This document shows positions 33,290 to 43,730 of a stretch of DNA of 64,000 nucleotides, in pieces (positions within the stretch are counted from its first letter, which is position 1; the number at the start of each line of letters is the position of its first letter). The position numbers and the translations under genes are program-made. The notes beneath the pieces were generated by a model that was not told the origin of the DNA, did not search any database, and worked only from the letters and a program-made list of their open reading frames with translations. The DNA is taken from the NCBI RefSeq assembly GCF_027943255.1, contig NC_072895.1, positions 34,694,001 through 34,758,000 on the forward strand, read 5' to 3'. The stretch is from Anastrepha obliqua (lineage: Eukaryota > Arthropoda > Insecta > Diptera > Tephritidae).

Positions 33290-34320
33290 TATTTCAAACA
33301 TCAATTAAATTTTTTTTTGCGTAAAATTCTTGCGACTGGTGATTTTTTAGTTCTCCAAAATGGCCCAAAGAAAATATTCTATCGGATTCGCGTCGGGTGA
33401 ATTTGGGAGCCATTATGTGGACGTTATGAAGTTCAGAACGTTGTTTTTAGCCATTCTTGGTTCACTTTAGCTTTATGAGACTGTGGCGAGTCTTGTTGAA
33501 ACGTCTATGGTCTGCCATCGAAATGTTTGTCTGCCCACGGCTTTAAAGCAACCTCCAGAATACTTTGCCGATAATATTTCGCATTTACCTTGGCGCCAGG
33601 CTCGATGCAAACGATTGGAGAGCGCCCATCTGCGGTTACAGCGGCCCAAACCATTATCTGTGGCGGGTACTGCCACCTGGTGGCCAATGACTCAAATTCT
33701 CGTATGAACGGTCGAGTTCGAGTTGGGAGCTTACAAAGTGCTCAATTTGAAAAATGTTCTCGTCAGAAACCACAAAGTTCGGAAATTTACCGCTTTCGGC
33801 CAAGCGAAACAACTCCTTCGCTCTCTCAAGTCTGGCTTGTTACCTCCTTAGGTGTAAGATCATGCGCCTTTTGGACCTTGCAAGGCTTGACTTTGAGATC
33901 ATCTTTCAGTATAAGGCGGATGCTATGGTCAGATATTTTCAATTCTTTCGCCATATAATTGACACTTCGGTGGAAATTTCGCTCAAGTCGCTTCTGCACC
34001 ATTTGAACCATTTCAAGTGACGTTACAGTCTTTTGATAACCACCTCCATGATGTTTCGCGATGCTACCAGTATCATTGTAACGAATAATTGTGCGATAAA
34101 CAAAAACTTTATTTACTTTAAGGTGCTCGAGCTCACGAACACTCACTGGTTGTGATTTTCGAGCCAAATATAATGCAATCACACTATTACGTTTGAAATC
34201 CATTACTGATTTTCTTTTTTCGCATTTACTCTCGACAAAATGCTTCCACGCGCTTGCAAACAATACACTGGACTGTGATTTAGCCAACTAACAGACAGCT
34301 AATGTCCGTACATCAGCTGC
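33290..34320 (-). pseudogene. Tc1/mariner-superfamily transposase, minus strand
   Basis: Open from the Met at 34287 to 33826 (153 residues): 'MDFKRNSVIALYLARKSQPV' and 'NKVFVYRTIIRYNDTGSIA' form an N-terminal DNA-binding helix-turn-helix region, 'YMAKELKISDHSIRLILKDD' a second. After a frame break, 'PPQIMVWAAVTADGRSPIVC', 'WTFQQDSPQSHKAK' (second Asp) and 'LPNSPDANPIEYFLWAILEN' (third acidic residue) follow to about 33350. The first catalytic block is degraded. Confidence 0.85.
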
Positions 34321-34509
34321 GCGAGCGGTCTGAAGTTGTTTACACTTCGAGTGTCGGACCCTGTGGAGGTATTGGATTTTAAATTGAAATAAACAACGAA
34401 AATGCAAATTGATTTTGTGATCTTTATTATTTTTGTGTAGAACCATTCATGAAATTTATTCTTTAAAGATATTCCCTTCAAACACCAAATGTTGTGGAGA
34501 TCACGAGCT

Positions 34510-34715
34510 TAAATTTCCGGCATCATAAAGTCGCCATTCACTGTTACATTGGCGCCAGCCACGTCTTTGATGAAATATGGGCCGATGATTCCTCCAGCCC
34601 ACAGGCCGCCCCAAACGGTTGCTTTCAATGGATGTAATGGGTGAATGACGTCGAGTTGCTCTTCAGCCCAAATACGGTAATTTTGCTTATTGACATAGCC
34701 ATTAAGCCAAATTGG
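34510..34715 (-). pseudogene. mariner-like transposase, central fragment
   Basis: 'NKQNYRIWAEEQLDVIHPLH' then 'KATVWGGLWAGGIIGPYFIK' and 'GANVTVNGDFMM'. Same family as 9486-10046 and 57650-57905; both ends lost. Confidence 0.8.
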
Positions 34716-34719
34716 ACCT

Positions 34720-35279
34720 TATTTTGTTATTTTTTTTATTATTATTTGTTATTTTTTATTGTTGCAGTATTAAAAAAATTTCATTAAAAAACAATATTTA
34801 TTTCAATTGAGATGTCGTAGTTAATATTTTGTAAATGTAAGATTCTTACTTTTTACTGACTCTAAAAGCTTTTTAAAGTCATTAAAAGTGTACATTTTTG
34901 TCAATCACATTAAAAAAATAATTATTATAAATTAAAAACAATTTAATGTTAAAAAAGTAGAAAACTAATATAAGAACATATATCCATATTTTCAAATTAT
35001 TCAAATGCCAAACCTTAAATATCTCCATATCAAATAAAATACACTTACTCCACTTCAAAGAAAATAGCTCACATGTATGTATGCGACGAATTGTAGTGAC
35101 CGCATACCAATTTTTTGTTCGGTTATTCTTTTTTTATTTGCCTTTTTATTGTATTATTTTTGTTTCCATTTTAGTTTGTCGTGTATATTTTGTCTTATTA
35201 CATTTTTTTGTACGAAACTAATCAGTTGATTCAAGTGCCAACGGTAGTTGCTAATCGTAGCATTTATGTATGCACACTA
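34720..35279. other. AT-rich non-coding stretch
   Basis: Very AT-rich with no coding signal. It ends at the TA that borders the Tc1-type termini. Confidence 0.5.
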
Positions 35280-35480
35280 GTCAGAAAAAGTTTGCGTACA
35301 GGCGGACTGGGCATTAAACTATCATATTTAAAAAGTAGATTGAAAATAATTTATTTCGATTATAAAATCAAGTTTAATTTACATATTGAAATCCAGTTTT
35401 AATACAAATAAAGTTTTGAATCCAATAATACAAAAACAAACACAAAGAGGTTGTCTGTAAAGTCGGTTTACTGACGATAG

Positions 35481-36030
35481 TTTAACGTGATAACGTCATA
35501 AGAAAATACTGATTGAATGGTTGCATTTTTCAAAAGAAAATTTTAATTTTATTTGTTTGATAGATATTTTGTATGGATATATAACATAACATAACATAAC
35601 ATAACATAACATAACATAACATAACATAACATAACATAACATAACATAACATAACATAACATAACATAACATAACATAACATAACATAACATAACATAAC
35701 ATAGCATAATATAACATAACATAACATAACATAACATAACATAACATAACATAACATAACATAACATAACATAACATAACATAACATAACATAACATAAC
35801 ATAACATAACATAACATAACATAACATAACATAACATAACATAACATAACATAACATAACATAACATAACATAACATAACATAACATAACATAACATAAC
35901 ATAACATAACATAACATAACATAACATAACATGCTGTTCAAGCAAGGTAACGTCGCATGAGCAAGATAACGACGCATTTTTTGGTGCGTGCAGCCGGCTA
36001 CATAGAATTATAAGACGATATCACGTCAAA
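35481..36030. mobile_element. Small inverted-repeat element carrying a 5 bp satellite
   Basis: Left end TTTAACGTGATAACGTCATAA (35481), right end reverse complement TTTGACGTGATATCGTCTTAT (from 36030), 17 of 21 positions matching. The interior is mainly the ATAAC satellite plus 'gacgcattttttggtgcgtg'. A second copy of the right-hand about 90 bp lies at 36300-36390. Confidence 0.6.
35581..35932. repeat. (ATAAC)n satellite, about 70 units
   Basis: 352 bp of uninterrupted 5 bp units apart from a short variant patch at about 35702-35711 (agcataatat). On the minus strand all three frames stay open as MLCYV repeats, a consequence of the 5 bp period and not a gene. Confidence 0.98.
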
Positions 36031-36299
36031 AAATAATAATAACATTAAAACAACAGGTATTATTAACAAACTTGGTTTTATTTTAAATTCTTCAAGTAAA
36101 TCAAATTAATAATAATCAATAAGAAGGCATATGCAAATACAAATACGTGAATTTATATATGTATGTACATATGCGCATATACATACACATACATATACGC
36201 TCACTTAAGTAGGAGAGAGCAAGATGTCGAACGTTGCCGTTCGTTTGCTTTGTCGTTCGTTCCGCGCTTTCGCTTGCAGATCATTCAAGGTAACGGCAA

Positions 36300-36390
36300 T
36301 GAGCAAGGTAACACTAATGAGCAAGGTAACGACACATTTTTTCGTGCGTGCAGCCTGTTAAATCGAATTATAAGACGTTATCACGTCAAA
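36300..36390. repeat. Direct repeat of the right end of the satellite element
   Basis: 'gagcaaggtaacgacacatt', 'gcgtgcagcctg', 'gaattataagacgttatcac' matches 35955-36030 ('gagcaagataacgacgcatt', 'gcgtgcagccgg', 'gaattataagacgatatcac'). About 270 bp of other sequence, including TATG microsatellite, separates the two. Confidence 0.8.
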
Positions 36391-36424
36391 AATAACAAAA
36401 GACTATGACCAGCAGAAAACACTT

Positions 36425-37608
36425 CAGAAAAAGTTTGCGTACAAAGAAATTAACCAGTTTTCTAATACCACAAAATTGAGGAAACCAATGGTTAATAGCT
36501 TGTCGGGTATCCATAACGTTTTAGAACTTCTGCTAATCGCTTCGGCATCGATTTGACTTATCTTGTTGTCTCTTCTGAGGTAATTTTATTCCATTCTTCG
36601 AGAATGACCCTCTTCAAGTCGGGTTTGGATGATATGTTGTGTTCCCGAATCCTGCGCTCCAATAAGTCCCACAAGTGCTCAATAGGATTGAGATCTGGGG
36701 ATTGTGGTGGTGTATGCAACTGTTTTGACACATTATACAATAGCCATAGCTTGATTATTTCTGCGGTGTGTGTGGGAAAGTGAAACATATTTTCCAAACC
36801 AAGTTTTTGAGCACTTTGCTTTAAATTCGCCTTAAGAATGGCGAGATACAATCTTTTGTCCATAATTGTGTCAATGAATTCGTGGTTGCCCACACCAACA
36901 CTAGCCATACACCCCCACACCATAACACCACCGCCACCGTTCTTAACGGTAGGTACTAAGTTTTCTTTATTTAAGCCTGTACCTTGTTTTTTCCAAACCA
37001 ATTTACGTGCTTTGATTCCAAATATGCAAAATTTGCTCTCATCAGAAAATATCACCTTTTCCCAAAACTCTGTTGGCTTATTAATGTGCTGATTGGCAAA
37101 AGCAATTCGCTTCTGCCTATTTACAAGTAATATGTACGGTTTCTTTCGAGCATCTCGACTATGACATCTGCTTTTTTTGAGAATTTTGCATACAGTATCA
37201 CTACAAATAAACTTACTAAACCTTTCTTGGACATCTTTTGCTAATTAAGAAGATTTAAGTCGGGGATTTGTCTGAACTTCTTTAATAATGAACCTCTTTT
37301 CTCGGTCACTCAGCTTAGAAGGGCGTCCAGAACGATGCTTAGCAACGGTAGAACCTCTTAAATTGTAATAAGAAACTACTCTTTGAATTGAAGAGTGAGT
37401 TCTTCCTACGGTATTCCCGAACTAGTTACTTTCCTTTCACCCGAACTAGTTACTTTCCTTTTACCAGCCATTTATCTAAACTTCGAACTTGTAGAACAAT
37501 TAAAGCAAAAATGCCAAATACGCACAAATAAACACTTTTTCCCTCTGTTTTGCTTGAATTAGTAATGTGGGAATCCCCTTTTCAGATTTTGTACGCAAAC
37601 TTTTTCTG
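36425..37608 (-). mobile_element. Inner Tc1 element with inactive transposase
   Basis: Ends CAGAAAAAGTTTGCGTACAAA on both sides (36425 and, inverted, 37608). The minus-strand frame 37055-36558 reads 'MIFSDESKFCIFGIKARKLV' (first Asp), 'GGGGVMVWGCMASVGVG' and 'PPQSPDLNPIEHLWDLLERR' (third Glu). In the block between them, normally containing QQDNDPKHTAE, this copy reads 'MFHFPTHTAE', so the second catalytic Asp is missing. The N-terminal DNA-binding part upstream is frame-broken, with 'KRSKLSDREKR'-type remnants at about 37290-37320. Confidence 0.85.
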
Positions 37609-37809
37609 GGTCACAAAAGGCCAATTTTGAACAATTAATCGATAAATCGATGTTTCCACATTATTTCCAAACCATAATGCGTTAAATACAGCTCTTAAAC
37701 ATTACGTTTAAAATTATAAACAAAAAACACATAATGGATAAATTTTATTATGAGCAATGAACATTGCAAGTACATAGCCGACTGTGTACGCAAACTTTTT
37801 CTGACTAGT

Positions 37810-38380
37810 GCAATGGGTTTTTTATTTAACTAATTTGTCATGGTACCGGTATTTTGTTGGTGTACTGCACATGATATTCAATGATAATTTGCTATACAAT
37901 GATGCAAGAAATTTTGCACTGGACTGCGAGTACTCCTACTGTTAAATAATGTGATACTACGGGGCTCCGTTATTCGGGGAATTGGTTTCAGCTTTCAGTT
38001 GATAATATAATAAAAGTTTTGATGTTAGTAGGGCACAGGAATTAGTGGCCATGGCGCGTATTTTAAGGAAAAACTCGTAAGCCTCTTAAGCCACTGTCAC
38101 AGAATTTCTAAAAGGATTTGAGTCGATTGAGCAACAACAAAAATTCAGTTTGTGGCGTGTAAAATTACGATTAATTTGCTACCAACTTAAATAAATATCG
38201 CAGTGAATGGATACCAAATCATATTTTTAGCATAACGTCAAAGAAGCGAGTAAGATGCGGAAAGTTTATTTCTGGTGATAGCTGTATTATGTAGATGTGA
38301 AGACTTCTTAATTAACTTAACTCAGAAGGGACCAAATGCACTCAGAAATAAAAGTCGATGTTACATAGCTATATAGCGTG
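37810..38380. other. Unassigned non-coding stretch
   Basis: No recognised feature. Confidence 0.4.
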
Positions 38381-38449
38381 TTTTCTCTTGCTCTTATTCT
38401 CCATCTTTACATGGGCTTTACAATCATTTGCCAATTTGGGCCAAAATCA

Positions 38450-39560
38450 AAAAACTTCGCCAATGATGTTTTTTTGTTATGTTGGCACACTCTTCATATG
38501 AAGTTATTTAGTATCTATTGTAGTATTTTCTACAATAGAAAAAATCATCGTGCAATGATTGAATTTTTATTTTTGGCAGGTTTAGGAACAAATCTTGAAA
38601 GTGTATAAGGACTTTTCGTCATCAATTAGTACAGTAGAAAAATGTGTTGCTGTACTTTAACATGGAGACGATCCACGTTAAGGACGTCCAAATCAGCAAC
38701 AACACCAGAAATCGTAGAAAAAATACAGGACAGGTATTGGAATATTCCAATATACGACAGGCGTTGGGAAGTCGTCGAGTGACTGAAAGTGATGTAGTAG
38801 AAGCTCTAAGCATCTCATTGAGCAGTGTTAGCAATATTTTGACTGAAGGGCTTCAGAAAGCTGTGTGAATAATGGATGCCGCATTCGCTAACAATCGAAC
38901 AAAAAAGCACATTCGAATACGACTTTTTCAACCACATTTAGAACGTTTTCGAAAGGATAAGTTGGATTTATCTATCAGGACAGATCTATCATCATTATCC
39001 TAAACCAACAAAAAGAGGCTAAAGAGTGGTGTGAACTTTTTTCTTCGACTCCGAAATGAGTTCGAGTCCAGAAATCGCCCAAGAAGGTGTTAGCATCAGT
39101 TATTTGGGATGCGAAAGAAATTTTGTTTCTGAATTACTTGCAAACTGTTAAAAAAATAAGTTCTGAACATTATTGTAATCTTTTAGACCAGCTGAAGGAA
39201 AAATTTGTCAAAAAAGACTCAGTTGGCAAAATAAAAAAAATATTCTACGTGTCACGAGAGCCTTTTGACAATTACTGAAATCGTTGAATTAAAGTTCGAA
39301 TTGTTGGAGCATCCACCGTATTCAACACATTTGGCCCTTAACGCCTTGCATCTGTTTCCATACCTATAAAAATTCGTGGAAAGCGTTTTTTATCAAATGA
39401 TGAGGTCATAACAGCTGGGGAAACGTATTTTGCAGCGCTTCCAGATTCTCACTTCCGGAATGGAACTCATAAGTTGGAGAATCGTTGGAACCAGTGTTGT
39501 TGTGATGTTCAGGGACTCTATACTGAATATTGAAGTGTATTTCAAACCATAAAATTGTGA
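38450..39560 (+). pseudogene. mariner element, plus strand
   Basis: Same family as 4606-6135. Readings: 'KDFSSSISTVEKCVAVL', 'RRVTESDVVEALSISLSSVS', 'SVIWDAKEILFLNYLQTVKK' followed by 'SSEHYCNLLDQLKEKF' (first catalytic region), 'LLEHPPYSTHLALNALHLFP'-like third block with the acidic residues altered, and 'HFRNGTHKLENRWNQCC'. Many stops and frameshifts. Confidence 0.8.
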
Positions 39561-39679
39561 AATACTTATTGAAATACGTAGTATTCATGCCAATTAGATG
39601 CAGGTTTTTTCATTGTGTTTGCGGGCGCTCTTGTTTTCGTTTCTAATTTTGCTTCTCGAAACTTACTTAATAGCGAATT

Positions 39680-39837
39680 AAGCTTGACGAATCGAAATCA
39701 GTCCGTATAGATTTCTCTTATAATGAAATAAGATATCTTCCATTGAATCTAAATGGCGTGCAAATACCGTATCATAACACGGAGAAGTACTTAGGTATGA
39801 TTCAAGATGCTAAGCTTAAGTGGAACGAACACATTAA
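39680..39837 (+). pseudogene. jockey-like LINE, 5' part of a split copy
   Basis: Open reading 'VRIDFSYNEIRYLPLNLNGV' and 'KYLGMIQDAKLKWNEHIK', the segment after the reverse transcriptase core in jockey-like LINEs. It stops at a TTAA (39834-39837) and resumes at 44790 in the same frame. Confidence 0.85.
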
Positions 39838-40012
39838 GGGGTTATCAAAAACTTGGATTTTTTTTGCATTATCTTAAAAATATTGTGTGAAAATTTGAAG
39901 TGAATCCGACAAATACTTTTCGAGCTATTAATTACAATTAACATGGGCGCTCGGTCGCTTCGGAGCGTTCGAGAGCAAGTAGCTAGCAGCAGCTGCATGC
40001 AAGCAACCGACG

Positions 40013-42503
40013 CACATACGGGTATTTTGATAATCCAGGCGGCCAAAACTATTTTAACGTTTTTTATAGTCTTAAATACTTTTATTCATCATTATTTAGA
40101 CAATGGACTTTTTTTATTGAACTATTATATTATTAACCCTTAAATGACCGTGGTATCTTTAAAGATACAACCATTTTGTACTAGAATAAATAGAAAATGA
40201 ATTTTTTTTTAGGTATTTATAGGTTAAATTATATAAAATAGACGTCATTATTAATGTTTTAATTATTTATTATCAAATGCCAAGTTTCACAGAAGGTGTC
40301 AAATAAAATACATTATTTGAACCAAAAAAAAATATTTAATTCAATCAATAATCTTACGTCAATAAGAACTAAAGCAAAATTAAACAAATTAAAGGAAAAA
40401 ATTACAAATTTTCATTATCTGATGAATCAGATTCGTTAGGTTGGGCCGGAATGAGTAAACTTAACGTTTCCGGTAAATATGATATTAATTTTCCTCTTTT
40501 TACATTTCTAGCGCTGCCAAATAAAGGATCTGAACTAAAAAAAAGTCGATTAAAAATGTCTCTATTGCAGTTTTCTCGGGAAAATTTTCTTGCGAAGTCT
40601 TGGTGGTAAGTTCTAAAATGTTTATTCCTTGCTCCTGCAGCTTCCTCCGAAAGTTGCCCAATTGGCACCAATGCATTTTTTATGATTAATGCACCATGCA
40701 CAAGTATTTTGTGCATTGTCGGTGTCATCGGGTGCCATGGATATAATTCAACGTACAACTGAGCTGTGTCAAATGCATATTTATCATACTTCTCCGAGTC
40801 CACTTTATGTCCGCATGAAATTGTCTCCAATATGACCTTTAACCGATAAATGATAGTTGATTCCGGTTATTTCAGCAGCTAACTTTGGATCTTCGAAAAA
40901 TGTCCTGCTTGTGTTACCATCATTCGTGTTTCCAAAGTTAGCTTTTGGCATATCAACAAGCAAGCCAGTCTCGTTACGGAATCTCCGTTGGATTTCAAGT
41001 TTCCTGTCTTTCTCGAGCATTTTTTCCGCTTCTGTCTTTCTTTCTCTGTATTTTCGAACAGGCAACTTGTAGGCAAGATGGAGAATACTCTCAAAGAGTC
41101 TTATCCTGGCGTGTAAAACTGATAAACCAAACTCAAGGCATTCGTGGTTAATATCGTGCTTTAAATGCAGCTGATTAAAATCTTTGGATGTAGCGCCACA
41201 AATATAGCACTTATTGGTAGAAGTTGTGCCAGAAGCAGCGTTGCACACTTTGCCATCTACCTTTGTCATGACGAACACGTGACTGACTTTAAAGGTTAAA
41301 CTATTTAATTCTAAATCTGTAGCTGACAGCGATTTCAAAGATTCAGTTACGAAGTCAATTTCCTCTTTAGTTATGCCCACACTTTCTTTCACAGACCGGA
41401 ACCTCAAAGGACGACAAAAACGAGCTGAAGAGGGCGTTGGATTTTCCCAAACGACTTTATCACTTTTTCCACAGACTAACCTTAATGGAACAAAACAGGT
41501 TTGGAAGATATTTGAATCACAATCAGTATCACTTTCTTGTTTTTGTTTAAACTGTGACTGCTGTGAGCCGTCGCATCCCCATTTACAAATAAGTTTGAGG
41601 AACAATCTTTCTTGTTGAAAGAACTACTTCCAAATAAGTTAATAAGCGTTTCACTGTAACATCGACCAAGGGCTGTAAATCAAATTCGGCACTAGTGCAT
41701 GTAATTCTGATAGATTCAGTAGGCGGATACAATTCATTTTTTGCTTTTTGAATAAGTGTGTAGCAGGGAAACATTTTTTTACATGTGTTCCTTATAACTT
41801 CGTACTGAGCACTTGTTAGATCAGCATCAATCATCATATTCAATGCTTGCATTGGTGATAAAGAGTGGATTTATTTTTTCCTAGTGTTTGAAAATGCCTT
41901 TTTGTATTTTGTCGCACGTATCGGAGAGTTTTGAATGTCTTTTAATACTTTAGAAGCATCTCCCTTTCCACTTTTGATTAACTCTACTGAAGCAGCATGC
42001 ATAATCAAGTTTTTGTCCCTTACTGTAGATCTGAGTTCTGTAGTTTTGCGTCTTTTAGATCTTTCACCTGAGTCACTGAACAAACCAAAAAATAGCAAGT
42101 ATAGAAAACGTTTTTAAAAAAAACTGTTCCATGAAACTTTTAAAATTCCACAATTAATTAATCTGCGATTTTCTGCGGCTAATTCTACTTTATTCTACAT
42201 CTCAAAGCATATGTACACAATCTGAAAAAAAAATTCAAGCTTGGACGGACTTGGAAGTATAACTTTCAGCTTAACAAATAAAAAAAATATGTGTAAAAAA
42301 TGCACTATTTCTCCTTGTACGGAATTCAATAAATTACGTTATTAATGAACAAAATCTATAAAATATTTATCAAATTTGGAAAAAACATACCTGAAGCTTC
42401 AATTTCCATCATTAAAACGAGACATATAACTTTAAATAAGTTAACTTTACTTTTTTGAAGATTTGTTGTTTGGCCGCCTACATTATCAAAACACCGTTAT
42501 GTG
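40013..42503 (-). mobile_element. Transib/RAG1-like transposon with CGACG duplication
   Basis: Left end CACATACGGGTATTTTGATA (40013) and right end reverse complement CACATAACGGTGTTTTGATA (42503); 28 of the first 33 positions match. A perfect 5 bp duplication, CGACG, flanks it (40008-40012, 42504-42508). CAC-starting termini and 5 bp GC-rich duplications are known traits of Transib elements, the relatives of vertebrate RAG1. The 2491 bp interior carries one minus-strand transposase gene with matching motifs. Confidence 0.88.
40402..42412 (-). pseudogene. Transib-type (RAG1-related) transposase, broken
   Basis: The gene appears to have a 22 nt first coding exon (42412-42391, 'MMEIEAS'), an intron 42390-42068 (GTATGT ... 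gactcAG) and a long second exon. N-terminal 'ERSKRRKTTELRSTVRDKN' precedes a TAA at 41871-41873; the frame continues with 'MQALNMMIDADLTSAQYEVI'. A frameshift near 41600 leads to 'KWGCDGSQQSQFKQK' with the first catalytic Asp (about 41571), 'VTKVDGKVCNAAS' (second Asp candidate, about 41256), 'KCYICGATS' (CxxC, about 41200), 'FGLSVLHARIRLFESILHLA' and 'FGNTNDGNTSRTFF'. A second frameshift near 40835 leads to 'YPWHPMTPTMHKILVHGALI' and 'GQLSEEAAGARNKHFR' with the last catalytic Glu (about 40642-40647), comparable with the SExxESGNKLFRRFR block of RAG1. One stop and two frameshifts make this copy inactive. Confidence 0.85.
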
Positions 42504-42689
42504 CGACGTATGAAAGTGGCAGATAAGCGCGCTAACCATTAGAGTGGGTCTATTTTTTCTTCCGCTTTATTCAAAAGATATTGTTTCGTATAAAAGCACA
42601 TAATTATAATCTTTTATTAAAAGTTTATATGACGACAATAGCATTAACCTAATTTTCCCTAAGACAAACGTTTGATTGCCTTAAAGATT

Positions 42690-43455
42690 TACCAGATGAT
42701 CACCTACCAACTACTGCCATCTGGATCTCACCAAAGATCAAAAATATTTGCTGGAAATATCAAAGGCAATCCAAAGAGGTACCCTCCCATCGGAACTTAT
42801 ATTTTGTGATCCTGGTCGAATCAACCACGCTCGCTGGCTTACGTGTGCTAATAGAATTTTGCGTTTGTATATTTCAACAGTTCGACCTTCAGCTAAGCTC
42901 AAAGATCTTGTAAAATATTTACTGACCGTCTATGTCCCACTGTGGTTTAAAATACGAAATAATAGCTCTCTTGAAAACGGGTCAAAGCTCCTGTTTGAAA
43001 CTATCAAACGGACTCGGTCGCTCGCACCTAAATATTTAGATGTTGTTAATGTTTCTATTTCTCGGAACGAATATTTTGCTCTTCCGGAAAACATCCTTTT
43101 AACAATGATGACTGATGAGAGACGAAAAATTCGTTTCGATGCCCTCGGAAAAATTTTGCAAGCGCGAAATAGTTCACTACATACATGTCGCATTCTACCC
43201 AATCTCGATTTTGATGCTGATGATTACAGCAAAATGATAAACTGGTCTACGGTAAATATAATCTCTCCCCCCGTTCTAATGAACGTAACAAATGAAATTC
43301 TTATGGAGATTTTATCATCCAACAATGTGTATGAGAATTGGGCGTTCTCTAAATGTCCATGCCATACACTTGCGGTGGAGCGAATGGTAAAACTCGTTAC
43401 TGAAGCATCGCTTGCGGAAGTGACACTCGGTATGGATTCATTCGGTGTACTTTAG
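42690..43455 (+). CDS. Transposon-encoded protein of unassigned family
   Basis: Open from about 42715 with a Met at 42748 and a stop after 43455. Translation: 'TKDQKYLLEISKAIQRG', 'LIFCDPGRINHARWLTCANR', 'ILRLYISTVRPSAKLKDLVK', 'YVPLWFKIRNN', 'NEYFALPENILLTMMTDERR', ending 'CHTLAVERMVKLVTEA'. The 'ARWLT' block recalls the conserved RW of hAT-type transposases, and I recall related proteins as multicopy genes in insect genomes, but I cannot name the family. No catalytic triad can be assigned. The frame upstream (42690-42745) is shifted, so the 5' end of the protein is lost. There is no stop in the 236-codon frame, unusual for this window. Confidence 0.6.
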
Positions 43456-43609
43456 CATCACGTCCAACTATGTCTCAGTTTGACAACAAAGCACAATACT
43501 CCCTCTGATTTGATAAATATGAAATGAACTATTGCTTTACGTTTAAAAAAGCACAGAGTTTCTTGATCTATAATTTTTTATCAATATTACAAAATGTGGA
43601 CAAAAAGAA

Positions 43610-43730
43610 CAAAACCAGTTAAAAAAACTAAATAAAATAAAAAATAATAAAAATTAAAAAATAAATAAAAATTAAAAAAAAAATTAAAAAAAAAAATAAA
43701 AGAAAAAAAAAAAAAAACAAAAAAATATGA
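43610..43730. repeat. A-rich low-complexity tract
   Basis: Runs of AAAAT/AAATAAAA; the minus-strand frame rich in Phe/Tyr is a by-product. Confidence 0.9.

Larger units (their letters stand above)
35280..37805. mobile_element. Outer Tc1-type element bounded by GTCAGAAAAAGTTTGCGTACA inverted repeats
   Basis: The left end at 35280 reads GTCAGAAAAAGTTTGCGTACA and the right end at 37805 is its reverse complement. Both are bordered by TA (35278-35279, 37806-37807), the Tc1/mariner target. No transposase belonging uniquely to this outer pair was found; its interior holds a satellite-bearing element and a second Tc1 copy with the same terminus. Confidence 0.7.

Noticed and set aside
35496..35977. 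Three overlapping minus-strand frames of MLCYV repeats
   Set aside because: They are translations of the ATAAC pentamer array; a 5 bp period with no stop in any frame gives the same peptide in all three frames. No evidence of a gene.
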